Shown here piece after piece: positions 49,176-61,600 of a stretch of DNA of 64,000 nt; position 1 is the first letter of the stretch; each line of letters opens with the position of its first letter. The notes under the pieces are model-generated. The model had not been told where the DNA came from. It searched no databases and saw nothing but the letters and a program-made list of their open reading frames with translations. The translations under genes were made by a program, and so were the position numbers. The stretch comes from Polydactylus sextarius (lineage: Eukaryota; Chordata; Actinopteri; Polynemidae), in assembly GCA_016801845.1 (NCBI GenBank), contig CM028922.1, positions 10,131,001-10,195,000 of the forward strand, given 5' to 3'.

Positions 49176-50779
49176 ACCTGATGCAAAAAATCTTCAAAAC
49201 AATCAGATTAGTTCAAATAATATCCAGTAATTTGATTAACGAAATCAACCATGTTTTGTTTACATCCAGATTTACATGGCGTAATGCATAAATGCATAAA
49301 CCTGTTTGTTTTCACTCTATCTTTCATCGCAAAAGTTCATGAAGTTGGAAAAAAGTACAAAACTACAAAGGATTGCATTAGTGTGTGGGGGCAGGGGGGG
49401 CAGTGTGTTTGAAGAGCTGGATGAAGGCCATTTGGATTACATGTCGCGAGGACACCTTTGGGTACAGAGACATCTAACAGTTCTCCATACGCACAGAGGG
49501 AGGCTGAATGTGTGGGAGTGTATATTAAAAGGTGGGAGGAGGTGTTGTTCTTGGGGATGATTATGTCAGCTCAGATGTGACAGATTCCACAGGCACACTT
49601 CAAAAGAACTCATTCCTTATTAATGTCGCTCTCTGAAGGGAGACAATGCATCGCTGCCGCAAGGGGTGTGACCACAAACATTACACAGTCTGAGAGTGTG
49701 TGGCACATGACTGAATGTTTGTGGCCTCATGTGCGCATGCTTATTCCTTCATGCATGCATGCGTCTGTATGTGACACATCAAAAGGGGGCAAAAATCCAG
49801 AAAATAGTAAATTGGATCCTCTTTGTGCTGCCACTCTATATGATGTTCTACACAACAGAAAGTGAAAGATGCCCCGCGTTGCCCCCCGAGTTCATGAACT
49901 GTGAAAGACCGACACATCAAACAGGGTGACGAAAGTAGGGAGGGTGTCATGTCACATCGTACAGAGGGGCGGTTGGTGCCTGTTAACCTTTCAGCATGGC
50001 CAGACGCGTCAGCCAACACTAGCACTGGCATTGCACTTCCAAAGCACCCCCACCCCCACTCCTCTTTAGTCTTACCCCCTGCTTCTCGCTGAATATTTTC
50101 ACATTCCCTGACTCTGAAAACACTGTTAACAGCTCGCACGACAGCGAGAGAGCGAGAAAAATGTGTGCGCTCTATGTGTGATGTGCCTGGAGCTCCGGGC
50201 TACGCCAAGTGAACTGTACTCATCAGCCAATGTGAACAGACACCAGAAAAAAAGAATAATGCATGCTGATGAGGAAGGGGGATTGAGGGGTTCAGAGGGA
50301 TTGGGTTTAGGCTTGAAAGTTAGGTGGCCACGATTGTGTAGCTCCAAACTGGTGAATAATTCTCTCTCATGAGGCTGTTTAATGTCTCTGCCAGTGTCAG
50401 TGTGTCACGCAGGAGCATTGTGGCATTTTGTTGTTGCCATGGTTGAGCTTAGATCTATTTGTTTCTGTGCAAACATCCTGCACAAATCTGGATAAAGATT
50501 CAAACTATACCTTGAGAAATGATCAAATCTCATTCAATTTTGCCGCCATCAGCAGAACAATTGACAGCGCAAGATGGAAGTGGCAACACTAACACACAAT
50601 ATAGAGATTTACAATCAAGCTAATAAAGTATTTTCTAAGAAAACTCTGTTAATGTTAATGTCATGAATTTAATGGGTTATGTGAGCAATAAATATATTTT
50701 TCATGGTCAGTACAGGACTTTATCCTATACCAGTGCCACATGGGTAGCAAGTGTATTAACTGGCAGAAAGAAATCTCCT

Positions 50780-51175
50780 AAACCTAAATGAGGGAACTCA
50801 GGTAAGTCGCTCCTGTGCTGGTGGCTATTCTGTGGGCTATTCATTAGCGACTTGAACCTAATGCGAACAGTGACAGTTGAGCCAGCGGGGTGTAGTGAAA
50901 AGTGAAGTGACACAGGCTGTCTTTGGGTGATTGAACGCAGGACGTGCTGCTGCATTTTGAACCATTTGCAGAGGTTTTATGGTGCATGGAGGCAGCCCTG
51001 CCACCGGGGTGTTACAAGGGTCACACGAAGAGATGACTAGAGCCAGCACAAAGAGCTGAGCAGAATACTCAGTCAGGCTGGACTTGATCTTTCTGAGGTT
51101 ATATAGCATGAAGTGACATGACTGAGTGACAGATCCAGATACGTGCTGAGAGTGAATGGGGGTGGTCATCAATCA
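50780..51175 (-). mobile_element. L2/CR1-type LINE fragment
   Basis: The minus strand encodes SGSVTQSCHFMLYNLRKIKS, then LTEYSAQLFVLALVISS, AGLPPCTIKPLQMVQNAAAR and VTSLFTTPRWL. This is the segment after the reverse-transcriptase core in L2/CR1-clade elements (family form: LDYCNALLAGLP, IQNAAARLV, HWLPVAARIRFK). The catalytic-region-like SSCDPCN shows decay of SSLDYCN. Near 50865-50885 the frame shifts, and VRIRFKSLM continues in another frame down to about 50836. It is a short, dead fragment in the same orientation as vav2. Confidence 0.85.
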
Positions 51176-51563
51176 CAATCACTAGATTTTAAGTGGATTT
51201 TGTTAAGTAAAATAAGGATACTGATAAGAAAACTGCATTAGTCACTAGGAGCTCGATCTTTATCAAAGGAACTTCCTAATGATGTGAACAAGGCATTAGC
51301 TATGGCAAGTCCTGCTAGCTTAGTTGCTGTGTAACCTTGGTGAAGCCAGTGGCATACCAGCTTTAAAAGGCACCTGTCAGTGCATAGTACATCTGTTAGT
51401 GGACGTCATATCATTTGTACCTGCAGAACTGAATGAAGCACAATGTTACGTTTATACTGGCATTTTGACTGAAAATATTCTGCATTTTTATTATCTCCAA
51501 CTCAGAGGGATGTCTTTTATGCCAATTACTTAACTCAAAATAATTGGTTGAATACGATATATA

Positions 51564-51567
<4 letters not shown>

Positions 51568-51618
<51 letters not shown>
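51568..51618. repeat. (AT)n microsatellite
   Basis: About 51 nt of pure AT, self-complementary and prone to hairpin or cruciform formation. It is the longest AT tract in the window. Confidence 0.97.
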
Positions 51619-51622
<4 letters not shown>

Positions 51623-51926
51623 GAATCTACTGAACCTACAGACCTGTATCCATGTTGCCATTGAAAAAGCATGTGTCTCTCTGTAATGGTGTATTTGATC
51701 CCTGTTAGCCATGGAGAGCAGCTCAGAGGAGCAGTGGTGTCGTATCAAGGGAATGTTTTTAGATGGAAACTGCCAGGTTAAGCAGAGTGTGGTTAGATAA
51801 GTGCAGGAGTCTGAGGATTCATACAGTTTCTGTGGTCGCAGTGCAAACACTCGCTATGGTTTAGAGGGAGCTCGCTAAACAGGATGTGGGTTTCTTTTCT
51901 TTTTAAAATTTTTGTCACTTCTGTAT

Positions 51927-51928
<2 letters not shown>

Positions 51929-51960
<32 letters not shown>

Positions 51961-52034
51961 TTGTGTGGGTGCAATCATGCATGTTTGACTGCATGCAAAT
52001 TTCCATATGAGCTTATGTGTGTGTGTGTGTGTGT
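51929..52034. repeat. Two (TG)n tracts with a 56-nt spacer
   Basis: TG tract at 51929-51960 and a second at 52016-52034, separated by sequence containing atgcatg and tgcatgc near-palindromes. Confidence 0.9.
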
Positions 52035-53704
52035 TCTCTTTGAGTTTTGGAAGAAAACACATCATAAGAGATTCACCACAGCCTGACTGTCAATCTCAGA
52101 AGGGTGGGGCAAGTAAAAAAGAAAGAGGGAGAGAGAGAAAGAATGATGTATGTTGTGTTTGCTAAAAATAACATTTATGTTTTAACCAAAATTACGGAAA
52201 AACGCTTCTGGACATGTCAGAAAGATACAAATCTTCTGGATGATGAGTACATGTGAACCACTCACAGTCTCCACCCAAACACATTTGAGAAAAAAATGTT
52301 AGATATGAAAGGAAAATCTGATTCTCGGCTGCTCCTGTCTTATTTTTGATGCCTATGAGTCAACGTGGGCATTTTGGGTTTAGTTTAAATTTGCTCTTAA
52401 CAATGTGCCCACTGTCAGTTGACTACAATCCCCCAGTTGTTACGATATAGTCATAATGAGCCTTGGGCAGTGCTGCTATGTCACGGAATACACTGGAATA
52501 AATGTCTGAGCAGATATAAAAGATCCAAGGCATTAGAACATGCTATTCAATCATAAAGATCCATTCTCTGTAGAGTCTGAGCTGCTTTGGATCCTGGGAT
52601 GTTATTCATTCTGTGTATGATCAATAAACACTGTATAATACATCAAACAGAAAATGCTGAGTTCTCCAGTGTACAATAACCACAACACTAAGCTCTTAAA
52701 CCTGCACTCCTGACCAGCTGACTAGCTCAATTTGAAGCAATCAAGTATGGTCTGATAGGAATTTTAACTTTTGGTCAAGATACCTGAGGCTACCCAGGTC
52801 ATTTAAAATGTATTTTTACACATAAATGTCCATAAAAAAATTCCAGATTGCAAATTACTTCCTTGTATAAAATGTAAATAAACTTGTTTAACATGATGGA
52901 ATGTGACATACCATAAATGTGTCACGTACCAATACAGGCTTTAACATTCGGGGTGGACTTAAAGGGAACCCTTCCAGAGGTTAACCAGTGTTGTGTGTTG
53001 TCTCAGACCAGGTCTCTGGACCACACCCAAGTCCAAAAACAGTTTTCACACGTCCACCAAATGACTGAGTAAGGAGGGAGCAGAGATCTTCCAGAAACCA
53101 CCTTTCCTCTTGAGTCTTTATCATATCATCAACCATATAATGCGCTTTCATATCAGTGTGCTACCTCAGATGTACAGGCAGATGCTGTATTTTCAGGCAG
53201 AGGCTGTCAGGCTGTCGTTCCTGCTGCTGCTGCTGTGCTGCCAGACACGTGTTCTCACCAAATGCCTCACTTACCCTAATGAAAAACAAACACCACCGCT
53301 TTGCACTACAGGGACCATGAGCCGAAGAGTTTGAATCAGGCAATTTGCAGCAACACAAAGCAGGGAGTGACAGTGACGCATCAAATTTAATTGTTGGCTT
53401 TGATTAGATTGAAAAATCCCTACAGTGATGGATAGCAGAAACAGAAGTGGCGGGGAACTGTCAAACAGCCATTTTTCCTCGTACCACTATCTTTCTTTTC
53501 CAAAGAAAACAAGAGCAAGGTTGGGTCTCGGAGACAAAAACCACAGGTCTTCACTCATGTGAAGATGTGTGATGGAGCGTGTAACAAAAAAGTCTAGGTC
53601 ACAGGACCTCACTGAAAGAGGTCTGAATCTCTTCCATCCCCTCATGGCAGTTGGAACCACTTCTAGGGTAGAATCCCTTTGTACAGCACACAGACGTCTG
53701 GTGA

Positions 53705-53731
53705 AAGAGAGAGAGAAAGAGAGAGAGAGGA
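53705..53731. repeat. (GA)n microsatellite
   Basis: GA units over about 27 nt, interrupted by one aaa. Confidence 0.85.
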
Positions 53732-55613
53732 GCCTGATGGAGTGACACATCACAGCCTCAGACAGCCTCACTGTGTCAGCTGGAAGAGACAGAGGCTCAT
53801 TATGGATCTCCATTCAGCATGGCTCACTGGGGACAGCATGGAGAAGAGTGGGGGAGGGTAGAGTGTACAAAAAAGGGGGGATACAAGGAAAAAAAAAGTT
53901 AAAAAAAAGTAAATCAAGATGGAACCGGCAATGATATGAGTGGTGCAAAAGTCAGCTAGCACAAGGAAGCTGTCGTATGGCTTTTTTTAGAGGAATGATT
54001 TGGTTTTTACAGCTGAATTGTATAGATATTCTCACATTATCCACAGCCGTCACCATCTCAAATATCTCAGACAGTCAGCAAGATTTATGCAATATGTGCA
54101 GAGAATAAACCAGCACAGCTTTTGCAAATGTACATGTGTTACATACTGAGAAATGCTGAATGCAAGAAACATCATTTGTTTAAAATGCAAACCCCACAGG
54201 ATGCGTTAAACTCAAAAACTAGAAAAATAGGTCCAGTCTGGGCTCATGATTGTTCACGGTCCCAGAAGAGCTCAGAATTATTTACATGGAACTTTTTTCA
54301 TACAAGAGAACGCAAACTTCCTTTTGCAAACTCATAGTGAATCCTATCTGTCTGAGTAAAAACCCAAACTCCATCTGTCATCGGACCACTAGCTTCCTTG
54401 TGAGACTGTAAGAGAGCGAACATCTCTTTATGGGACTCTCTGTCACGCTCCGTCTCATCCTCTCTCTCCTCCTTCAGATTGAAAAATGCAGGAAACTGTC
54501 CCTCAGTGGCTCAATGGCACTTCTGTAATCCCTTCAGCCTGATCACATCCGAAAAGGAGAAATACTTAAAAAGAAGTTTTGTGTAGTTTTGTGTATTTGA
54601 CAGAAACGTGAACAGAAAAACCAGTTGCTAGGTCACACACCCCTCCACTGACATTGCAGGAACTTTAAACAGTGCTTTCAAACCAGATATATCCATTAAG
54701 TTGTCAGTTGTCGCAAAGTGCTGGGACGGGAGCCGCTCGTATCTCATCTGTCTAATTTTATTGCTAAGCCATGCTCTTTCCTGTGAATCTGGTGCTATTA
54801 GAGAGCGTGAGAACAGCTATAGACTCACCATTGCTCTATAAGACCCCTTTCACTACCTTGTGCCATTGCCCTGTACCACTTTAGCACAACAAAGAGGTGC
54901 ACACTTCTTAATAATGTAAGACAGTGTGCAGCTGGGCCACGTCAAGTAAAAGATGCAGCTTCTTTCTCCCTCCTGCCTCACACTGGTTGAAAAGCCTTCT
55001 TCAAACTGTCGTCTTCTTTTTTAAGACGTGTGTGCACTGATGTATCGTGTTGATTTAATGTGCAGTTTATGCATATAAGGGTGTATGACACCAGATTGTC
55101 TCCCTTGTTGTCTCCACTTGTCACACACTTATTGGTACAAAGGATCACACACTCTGTCATTTTATTAAACGCACCTGTCCTCCACTATATCCGAGTGCCA
55201 TCACACAGAATCTTTCTCAAAATCTCAAATAACAACTCAAACGTGCACATGAGCACAGGACAATATAAGGGCAATATCCTGCACCTCACCGTCACTACCT
55301 TAATGATGTTACTAGTGTCAGAAATTTCATCGAGCAGCTCGCTCTCCAGCATCGAACGATTCGGTTTGACAGCTTGGATTATCATTGACTTGACGACGTA
55401 TCCTTTGGAGGATGTCACTGACCTGTCTGTCACTTAGACGGTAAGCCAAATCACAACAGCCTCAAGTGGACAGGACAGCTACATACACATTTATGCGGTT
55501 CATACACGAGCACAAAAGTTGTCAAGAAAATAACCCCAAAATAAGCTGAGACAGAAAAAAAGGAGCTTTGAGGAGAGACACACAAATACACATTTATGTG
55601 TGCACAAGCACAA

Positions 55614-55642
55614 GCACACACACACACACAAACACACACACA
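55614..55642. repeat. (CA)n microsatellite
   Basis: About 29 nt of CA with one aaac interruption. Confidence 0.9.
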
Positions 55643-58600
55643 AACTCCTGAGTCCAAACAGAAACAGACAGTGACACTCTCAATAACCCTGAATCTAGGG
55701 GACATGGAAGAATCTGACAAGCAGTCCTGTCATCTGCGGGGGGTTGGAGGCTACGTGGATCAAAGACTATTACCAGTCTTTTCATTCAATCTCTGGAGGA
55801 AACCTCAGCATCACAACAAGCAGGGATGTACCTATTATCTATGCAGTCTTACATCAGAGAAGATCCCTCTTAATGGATTTCTTTATGTCCCTGTGCACCC
55901 TCACACACACACACTGAGGTGTGTGTTTCGGCACAAAGCATAGACAGTGTGTTATCTAAACTGTATGTGCTTTGCCAATTCAATATGCATATCGTTGCTA
56001 CAGACAAGGGTCGCCTCTTAAAGCACTCAGGATGATGTAATCTGGCCACGAGGCAGCTGACATGACACCAGTGGACAGGTCTGGCAACCGCAATCGTCGT
56101 TAGTTGAACACAAAGCAGCCCAGACACACTATCCGAATGCTCCAAAACCGCTGCTAAAACAAGAGTGGAACAAGTGGGGATGAAGGAAACCACAGAAGAC
56201 CATGGGGAGGTCAACAAGGTACAGTAATAGTTCTCAGACTGAGTCTGGACTGAACATTTGAGCCTAATTTGATGTAATTCTACAAAAATTTTGGACTGTA
56301 TGCCTACATCAAGACCTGCTAATAAAATTTGTGAAACTAAAACTATAGTAAAAACACATTCATATGAAGATTTGTGGAAACTGGTTCCGTATAACTTTTT
56401 AATTATCATAACAAGTCTAAATCTTTTAATACACAGTCTATAATCCAAATACAATGATATAAAACAAAGTACAGTACTACTGTGTAGTACTGTGGCAATT
56501 ACATTGGTGGATTGCACTGGCGATGTTAGTGGTGGTATCAATATTTTAGATCTCCATTAATGGTTTCTTTGGTCCTATTGGGACCAGGAGAGCTCCAAAA
56601 TAAACTCACATGTTGGCAAACAATTTTATGTTCTCATATCCAACTAACGATGCATCATTTGCAGTTGTGGTTCTGTTCACCTGATGAAAAGACCTAGATT
56701 CATCCAAAAACATATTTGGCTCAGTTGCTAGTCATTCCACCAGCTAGTAGCTAATGGCTGCTTTCTGTCTGGCTCTAGGCAGCATACAGTGGTTTTATCA
56801 GAGCTATTTTTTTTCTGAAACAGCTGCTGGTTGTAGTTGAAGGTGAGGTTGCTGTTGCTGTTAAGAGGGAAAGCAGATAAATGTTCTGCAAAGCTAAAAC
56901 AATAAGTTTTGAGTCATTGGATCTAGTGACTGTTTGTTAGGTAGAAGCAAATCAGTCTATTTAACACCTTGATTGGCAGCACAATATCTCCAGAGCTATT
57001 GAGCTGATTCTCCTGAAATTTTTGTTTAATCTCAGCTAGACAATAGTCCCATGACCCTGCACAATTGCCATGGTCAAACACTCTTTCCATAAGCCTTAAG
57101 GCTTACAATGAGGACAACCAAGGTCATGGGCTGTGACAAAAGGCAGTCACTGCAAAATGAATAATGCAAGACACATAAAAGAGGGTGCCTCATGTATTGG
57201 ATGTGACAACAGAGGGTTTTAGGGTATGCTGTTCCTTATTCAGCAAGACCTCATGGTGTAAATGCACTCAGTAATGAGCCACAGTCATCTGATCTCTGAT
57301 GTGTGTTGCTCTAAGTGAGAAAGCATGTTTTGCTTAACAAATGCCACAGGGTGAGCTAATCAGCATCATCAAAACAAAACTACATTCATTTGTTTCACAG
57401 TGATAAAGAAAAGTAAAAGGCCTTCTGAACTTCAGCAGGAAGTACAAATCTCCTATTGGGGAAAAACCTGAGTCGTCGCCTTGTGCTCCATCATCAACAG
57501 TTTCCTACCACATGAATCTAAAATGTCTATGTGACAACTAGGTTTGCCCTTTGAAAAGCATCTGTTACAAGCCTTCCTTTGTTGGATTAAAAAGTCATTT
57601 GTTTTATGTTTGAAGCAGGACAAATATGGCTGAAAGGAAGAAACGACTATTATAGGAATATGTTTTTGCTGTTATTTGTCCTAGGGGAGAACCCATAGCT
57701 TCCCTCAAAGGCATGGTAGGAATATAAGACTGCAATCATCTGCATAAATAAAAGGGTTAAATTCATTTACCTTCATGTTGTGTCGAGTCAAATGGGAAAA
57801 TGTGCACCACCAAGGGATGTTTTGGTCCAATTGTTTCACGCCAGATTCCTGCTCTGACTACTGATGAAGCATTGAAGTGTCTGAATGGCTTACATAGCTG
57901 TTACGGTCAAGGACATGATGACAATGCATGATTTTTTTTTACATTTTATTTCATTAAATGGTACATTAGCCTAAATGCACCTGAGAGGAAGGGGGTGGTA
58001 GGATGAGGATGGAAGGGGTTGGTGCTGCAGTGTTCTTGAGGAAATAGTAGAAAACGCCATAGGAGAAACGACAGATGGAAGGAGACGTAAAAGCAATAAT
58101 ACAGAGTTTCCAGATCGCTGGGCTACAAGCCGCTTCAATTACTTTTTTCTCATCCTATTTACTCTATCTTCTCTCTCTCTTGGCGTCATATCTCCTTTGC
58201 CTCTCTTCACCAAGAAATACAGAAACAGTTGGTAGGTTTTGTTTGTTTTATATTTTTTGGATAATGGGAGATGGTGCATCTTGCTCAGGCAGAGTCCAAC
58301 TAGCTCAGGAAATGGGATTTGTCAAATAGGCACACGGCAGGATGGACATCATAGAACCAGACATGTGGAAGCACACCGCCCGACATGTTTAGGCTCTGGG
58401 CTGTACATGTAATACTTGCTTCCTCTATTGTTTATTCATTGCTTCCTGGACCTCACAGAGAATTGGAAAAGCCACAGAGAAAGAGCAAGGGGGGAGGACG
58501 ATGATTGCTGTTTTTCTTGCTTGGTGACATTGCTGTTCCTTAGAGAAACATACAGAAAGCAGCCAACTGCTCCAGGCAAGACCCTCATATGGTTTAGAGT

Positions 58601-61600
58601 TTGCGCTTTAATGGGAGACAGTTGAGTGCTGGTGACGCTTTATAGTGGCGGGGCCTTTGGAAACTACTCGTAAAGTGGAAAGATGGATGGCTTTATACAG
58701 CCTGAGATTGCAGAAACAAATAAAAACAGATCTCAGCCTCCTGCAGACACACACTAATTAGACTATCTGTAACCCAGCATCTGTGACCATTGTGGTCACA
58801 CATACTTACACATGAGGAGCTTAGGGTATGGAGTTGTAATTTAACTTACTACTCAAGACTTCACAACCAAGTTTCTTTTGTATCTGCATGTGTCATCACA
58901 TCATGTGCTCTTAAAACACAAAAGGCAACAAATAACTGATCTGCCAACCAAATATGTCTCATATTTATATATCTCAGGAACTCACATCAGTTTATAGAAT
59001 AAAGATAAATTGGGGGTGGAAGTGGCTCACAACAAAAACGGCCCATGGTCCACTAATTGGACAGTCAGTAGTTCAGTTGCCATCATGTCAAATCTATATT
59101 CCAAGTGAAGTGGAGTTTCACTTGGTTGGTAAGTTGTCAGGAAAATTACCAAATGTAATGTAATATAACCGAGATACGCACCAATGATATTTGCAAAGTT
59201 TATTCCATTACCTTATTATTTTATGCAAAACACCAATAATGGATTATATGCAACACTGCAGTATTAATGCACCTTGGGATACGCCCCTGTGACTCTGAAG
59301 GTGACAACAGGGCTTTTCCATGGATGCTAAGGTCGAGATGAGAAACATGCTATTTTATAGCAGCAGTAATCTGTTGCAGACGACTAATTCATTCATGAGG
59401 CCATTTTCCCCACTGTTCAATTTCTCCAAGCCATAAGCCACTTTATTAAGAGAGCAAAGCACAGGGGCTTCGTTCAGATAAAACACCCAACTGGTCCTAT
59501 TAAAATCTCATCAGAATAACTGATAAAGTACAAAAAGTCCAGCAATTAAGAGCTTTCGCATTGTTATATACTGTGACTGTGTATTGTAAAACTGATCAAC
59601 AGCTTTTGGAGATTTCTAAATGACTCAAATTAAGTGATGCTAAAAACTCTTGGACTCCAAAAAAAAAAAAAAAAAACTTGTCTGAAAGCTATTAGAGCTT
59701 TTGTAAGGAGCTGATGAGTGCTCGGTGATAGCTTTAGCATGCTTGATGCTTTACATAATAGAGTGTGAAATCACTGTCTGCACAAAGGCGAACACAGTGT
59801 TCTGAGCCAAGTTTCAGAAACAAACTACATCCAATAATCAATTGATTGTTTTCATTCTGCTTCTTGTTTGTTTTGTTATTTCAATAAGCACTTAAGACGT
59901 CTGTTTTAACAGGCAACCAACATAACTGTTTTTTTTTTTTTTTAAGCTCAAAAATAAATTACAATGACAGCTCTTGTAATCTAACACCGAAATCTTCTGT
60001 TTATTGCTCTATTATAGTGAAAGATTGTTCTTTAAGGACCAAAGTGGGAAAAAGGCCAGTGGGCTTTATTGTGATGTTCTACTGGTGAAATGTCAACGCT
60101 AATGTGCAAGACTGTTTTTATCACTCATAACTACATCCCTGTTACCGGACATACAGACCCCTTAACTGCATATTACCAGTTTCTGACCCACAAACTGGTG
60201 TGTGTTTGCATGTGTGTGTGAAGACTTTGTAGCAAAATGTATGTTTGTGAATAGGTCAGGACTTGCTATGACTTCTAAGGGGTGTAATAACAGCAGTGCC
60301 ATGAAGTGGATAGTTTGAAGAGGCTCGGCCTAACTGATAGGGCCAAATGCTCAGCGGTGTACCCATAAAGCCCGGTCTCTTCCTGAGTAAAAGTCTCATT
60401 TTAGGGCAGGCATCAAAGAATACAGCAGCAGCAGCGGCAGCAGGCAGCTGTGAATGAGGCTACACAGCAAGAAAAACTGTCTCAGATTCAACTTGCATGC
60501 CTCTTCCTTCAAAAATCTGACTGTAAGCTTGGCAAACATACACATAAATGCACACAGTTACAACCAGGCGAAGTGCTTTTTGTGCGTGGCAGCTCATGGA
60601 TTTTAGCTACTGTGCTACTATATACACAGATTATTAGGGTATAAAATGTTTTAGTGTGCACATAAAGGTTTGCATGGCCAAAATATTGACCTCATAAACC
60701 TTTCTGAATAAAGGTTCATGCTTATGATACAAACCTTCCTGACAAGTGTGTAACAAGACTATACAATTTATAACTAACAACACCACAGAACAGTGTGGAT
60801 CGTGGGTATCTGTGCCAAGTTTTATGTGCATGAATTATGCAATCCATCTACTTGAAAGATAATGTTCATGGCTAAAAGAAACCAACAGTGACTCTTAAAA
60901 TGAGACGAGAAGCAGTCTCCTGTGTTTAAGTCAAATATTATGTACGCCAAACCACTCACACCACCCTCCTCATTCACAGGATTTGCTCCAGTATCAGTCC
61001 TTCAGCCTTTACTTCTGGGAGTATTCCTACATTAAGCAGGGTAAATTACTTTCAGCTCTCCAACCAAACTGAAATATTGTTTGAGTCAATCCAGGATGGC
61101 ATCTAGAGCTCATGACACATTGTTTCATCAATTATGTCAGACAGTGTCGCCACTATAAAATAATCATTTTGTCAGTTGGCTGCCTGTCGAGCTTCATACC
61201 AGATGTTCGTTGTGATACATATTTTTGTTGTTTCACTGTGAGGAGTAGCTTCCATGGGGAAAAAAACAAACACTGCAGATATGAGTAGTTTCACATAGAA
61301 TGTGCATTTTAAAAGTTGCAGAGAAAGAATTCACATCTAAAAAGACCACTTGTCTGCTTCAAAGTGTCTTTGGGATAAGACATGAATCTGTTGTATGTTT
61401 TATAGACATTTAAGGCCTTTAATTTAGTCTTGTTGAGATAATAACATTTTTGACTTTTGTGCTAATCCCAAATGACACATCATTCTACTGTTTTACAAGT
61501 GCTTCTCAAACAGTCGAGAAATGTGGTGGAAATAGTGTTGGATTATTGGTCAATACAGTCAGCAGGTCAACAAGGAAAGTTTCTAGTTGTGGTTGGATAT

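Noticed and set aside
49890..49925. Minus-strand LFDV motif, tested as part of the missing CH exon (FDLFDVRDFGK)
   Set aside because: Only four residues match; the sequence continues SVFHSS instead of RDFGK and has no splice donor at the right place.
53210..53240. CTG/CAG run (also 60424-60446) considered as a coding triplet repeat
   Set aside because: Fewer than eight imperfect units, no surrounding coding frame; ordinary intronic sequence.
55870..56541. Longest open frame of the window (223 codons, minus strand)
   Set aside because: I recognise no family or domain. The C-terminal end runs into a CA-repeat-derived stretch (TSVCVC), and no splice or codon pattern supports it. In 64 kb of intron a frame of this length can occur by chance. 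It may be part of an unnamed repeat.
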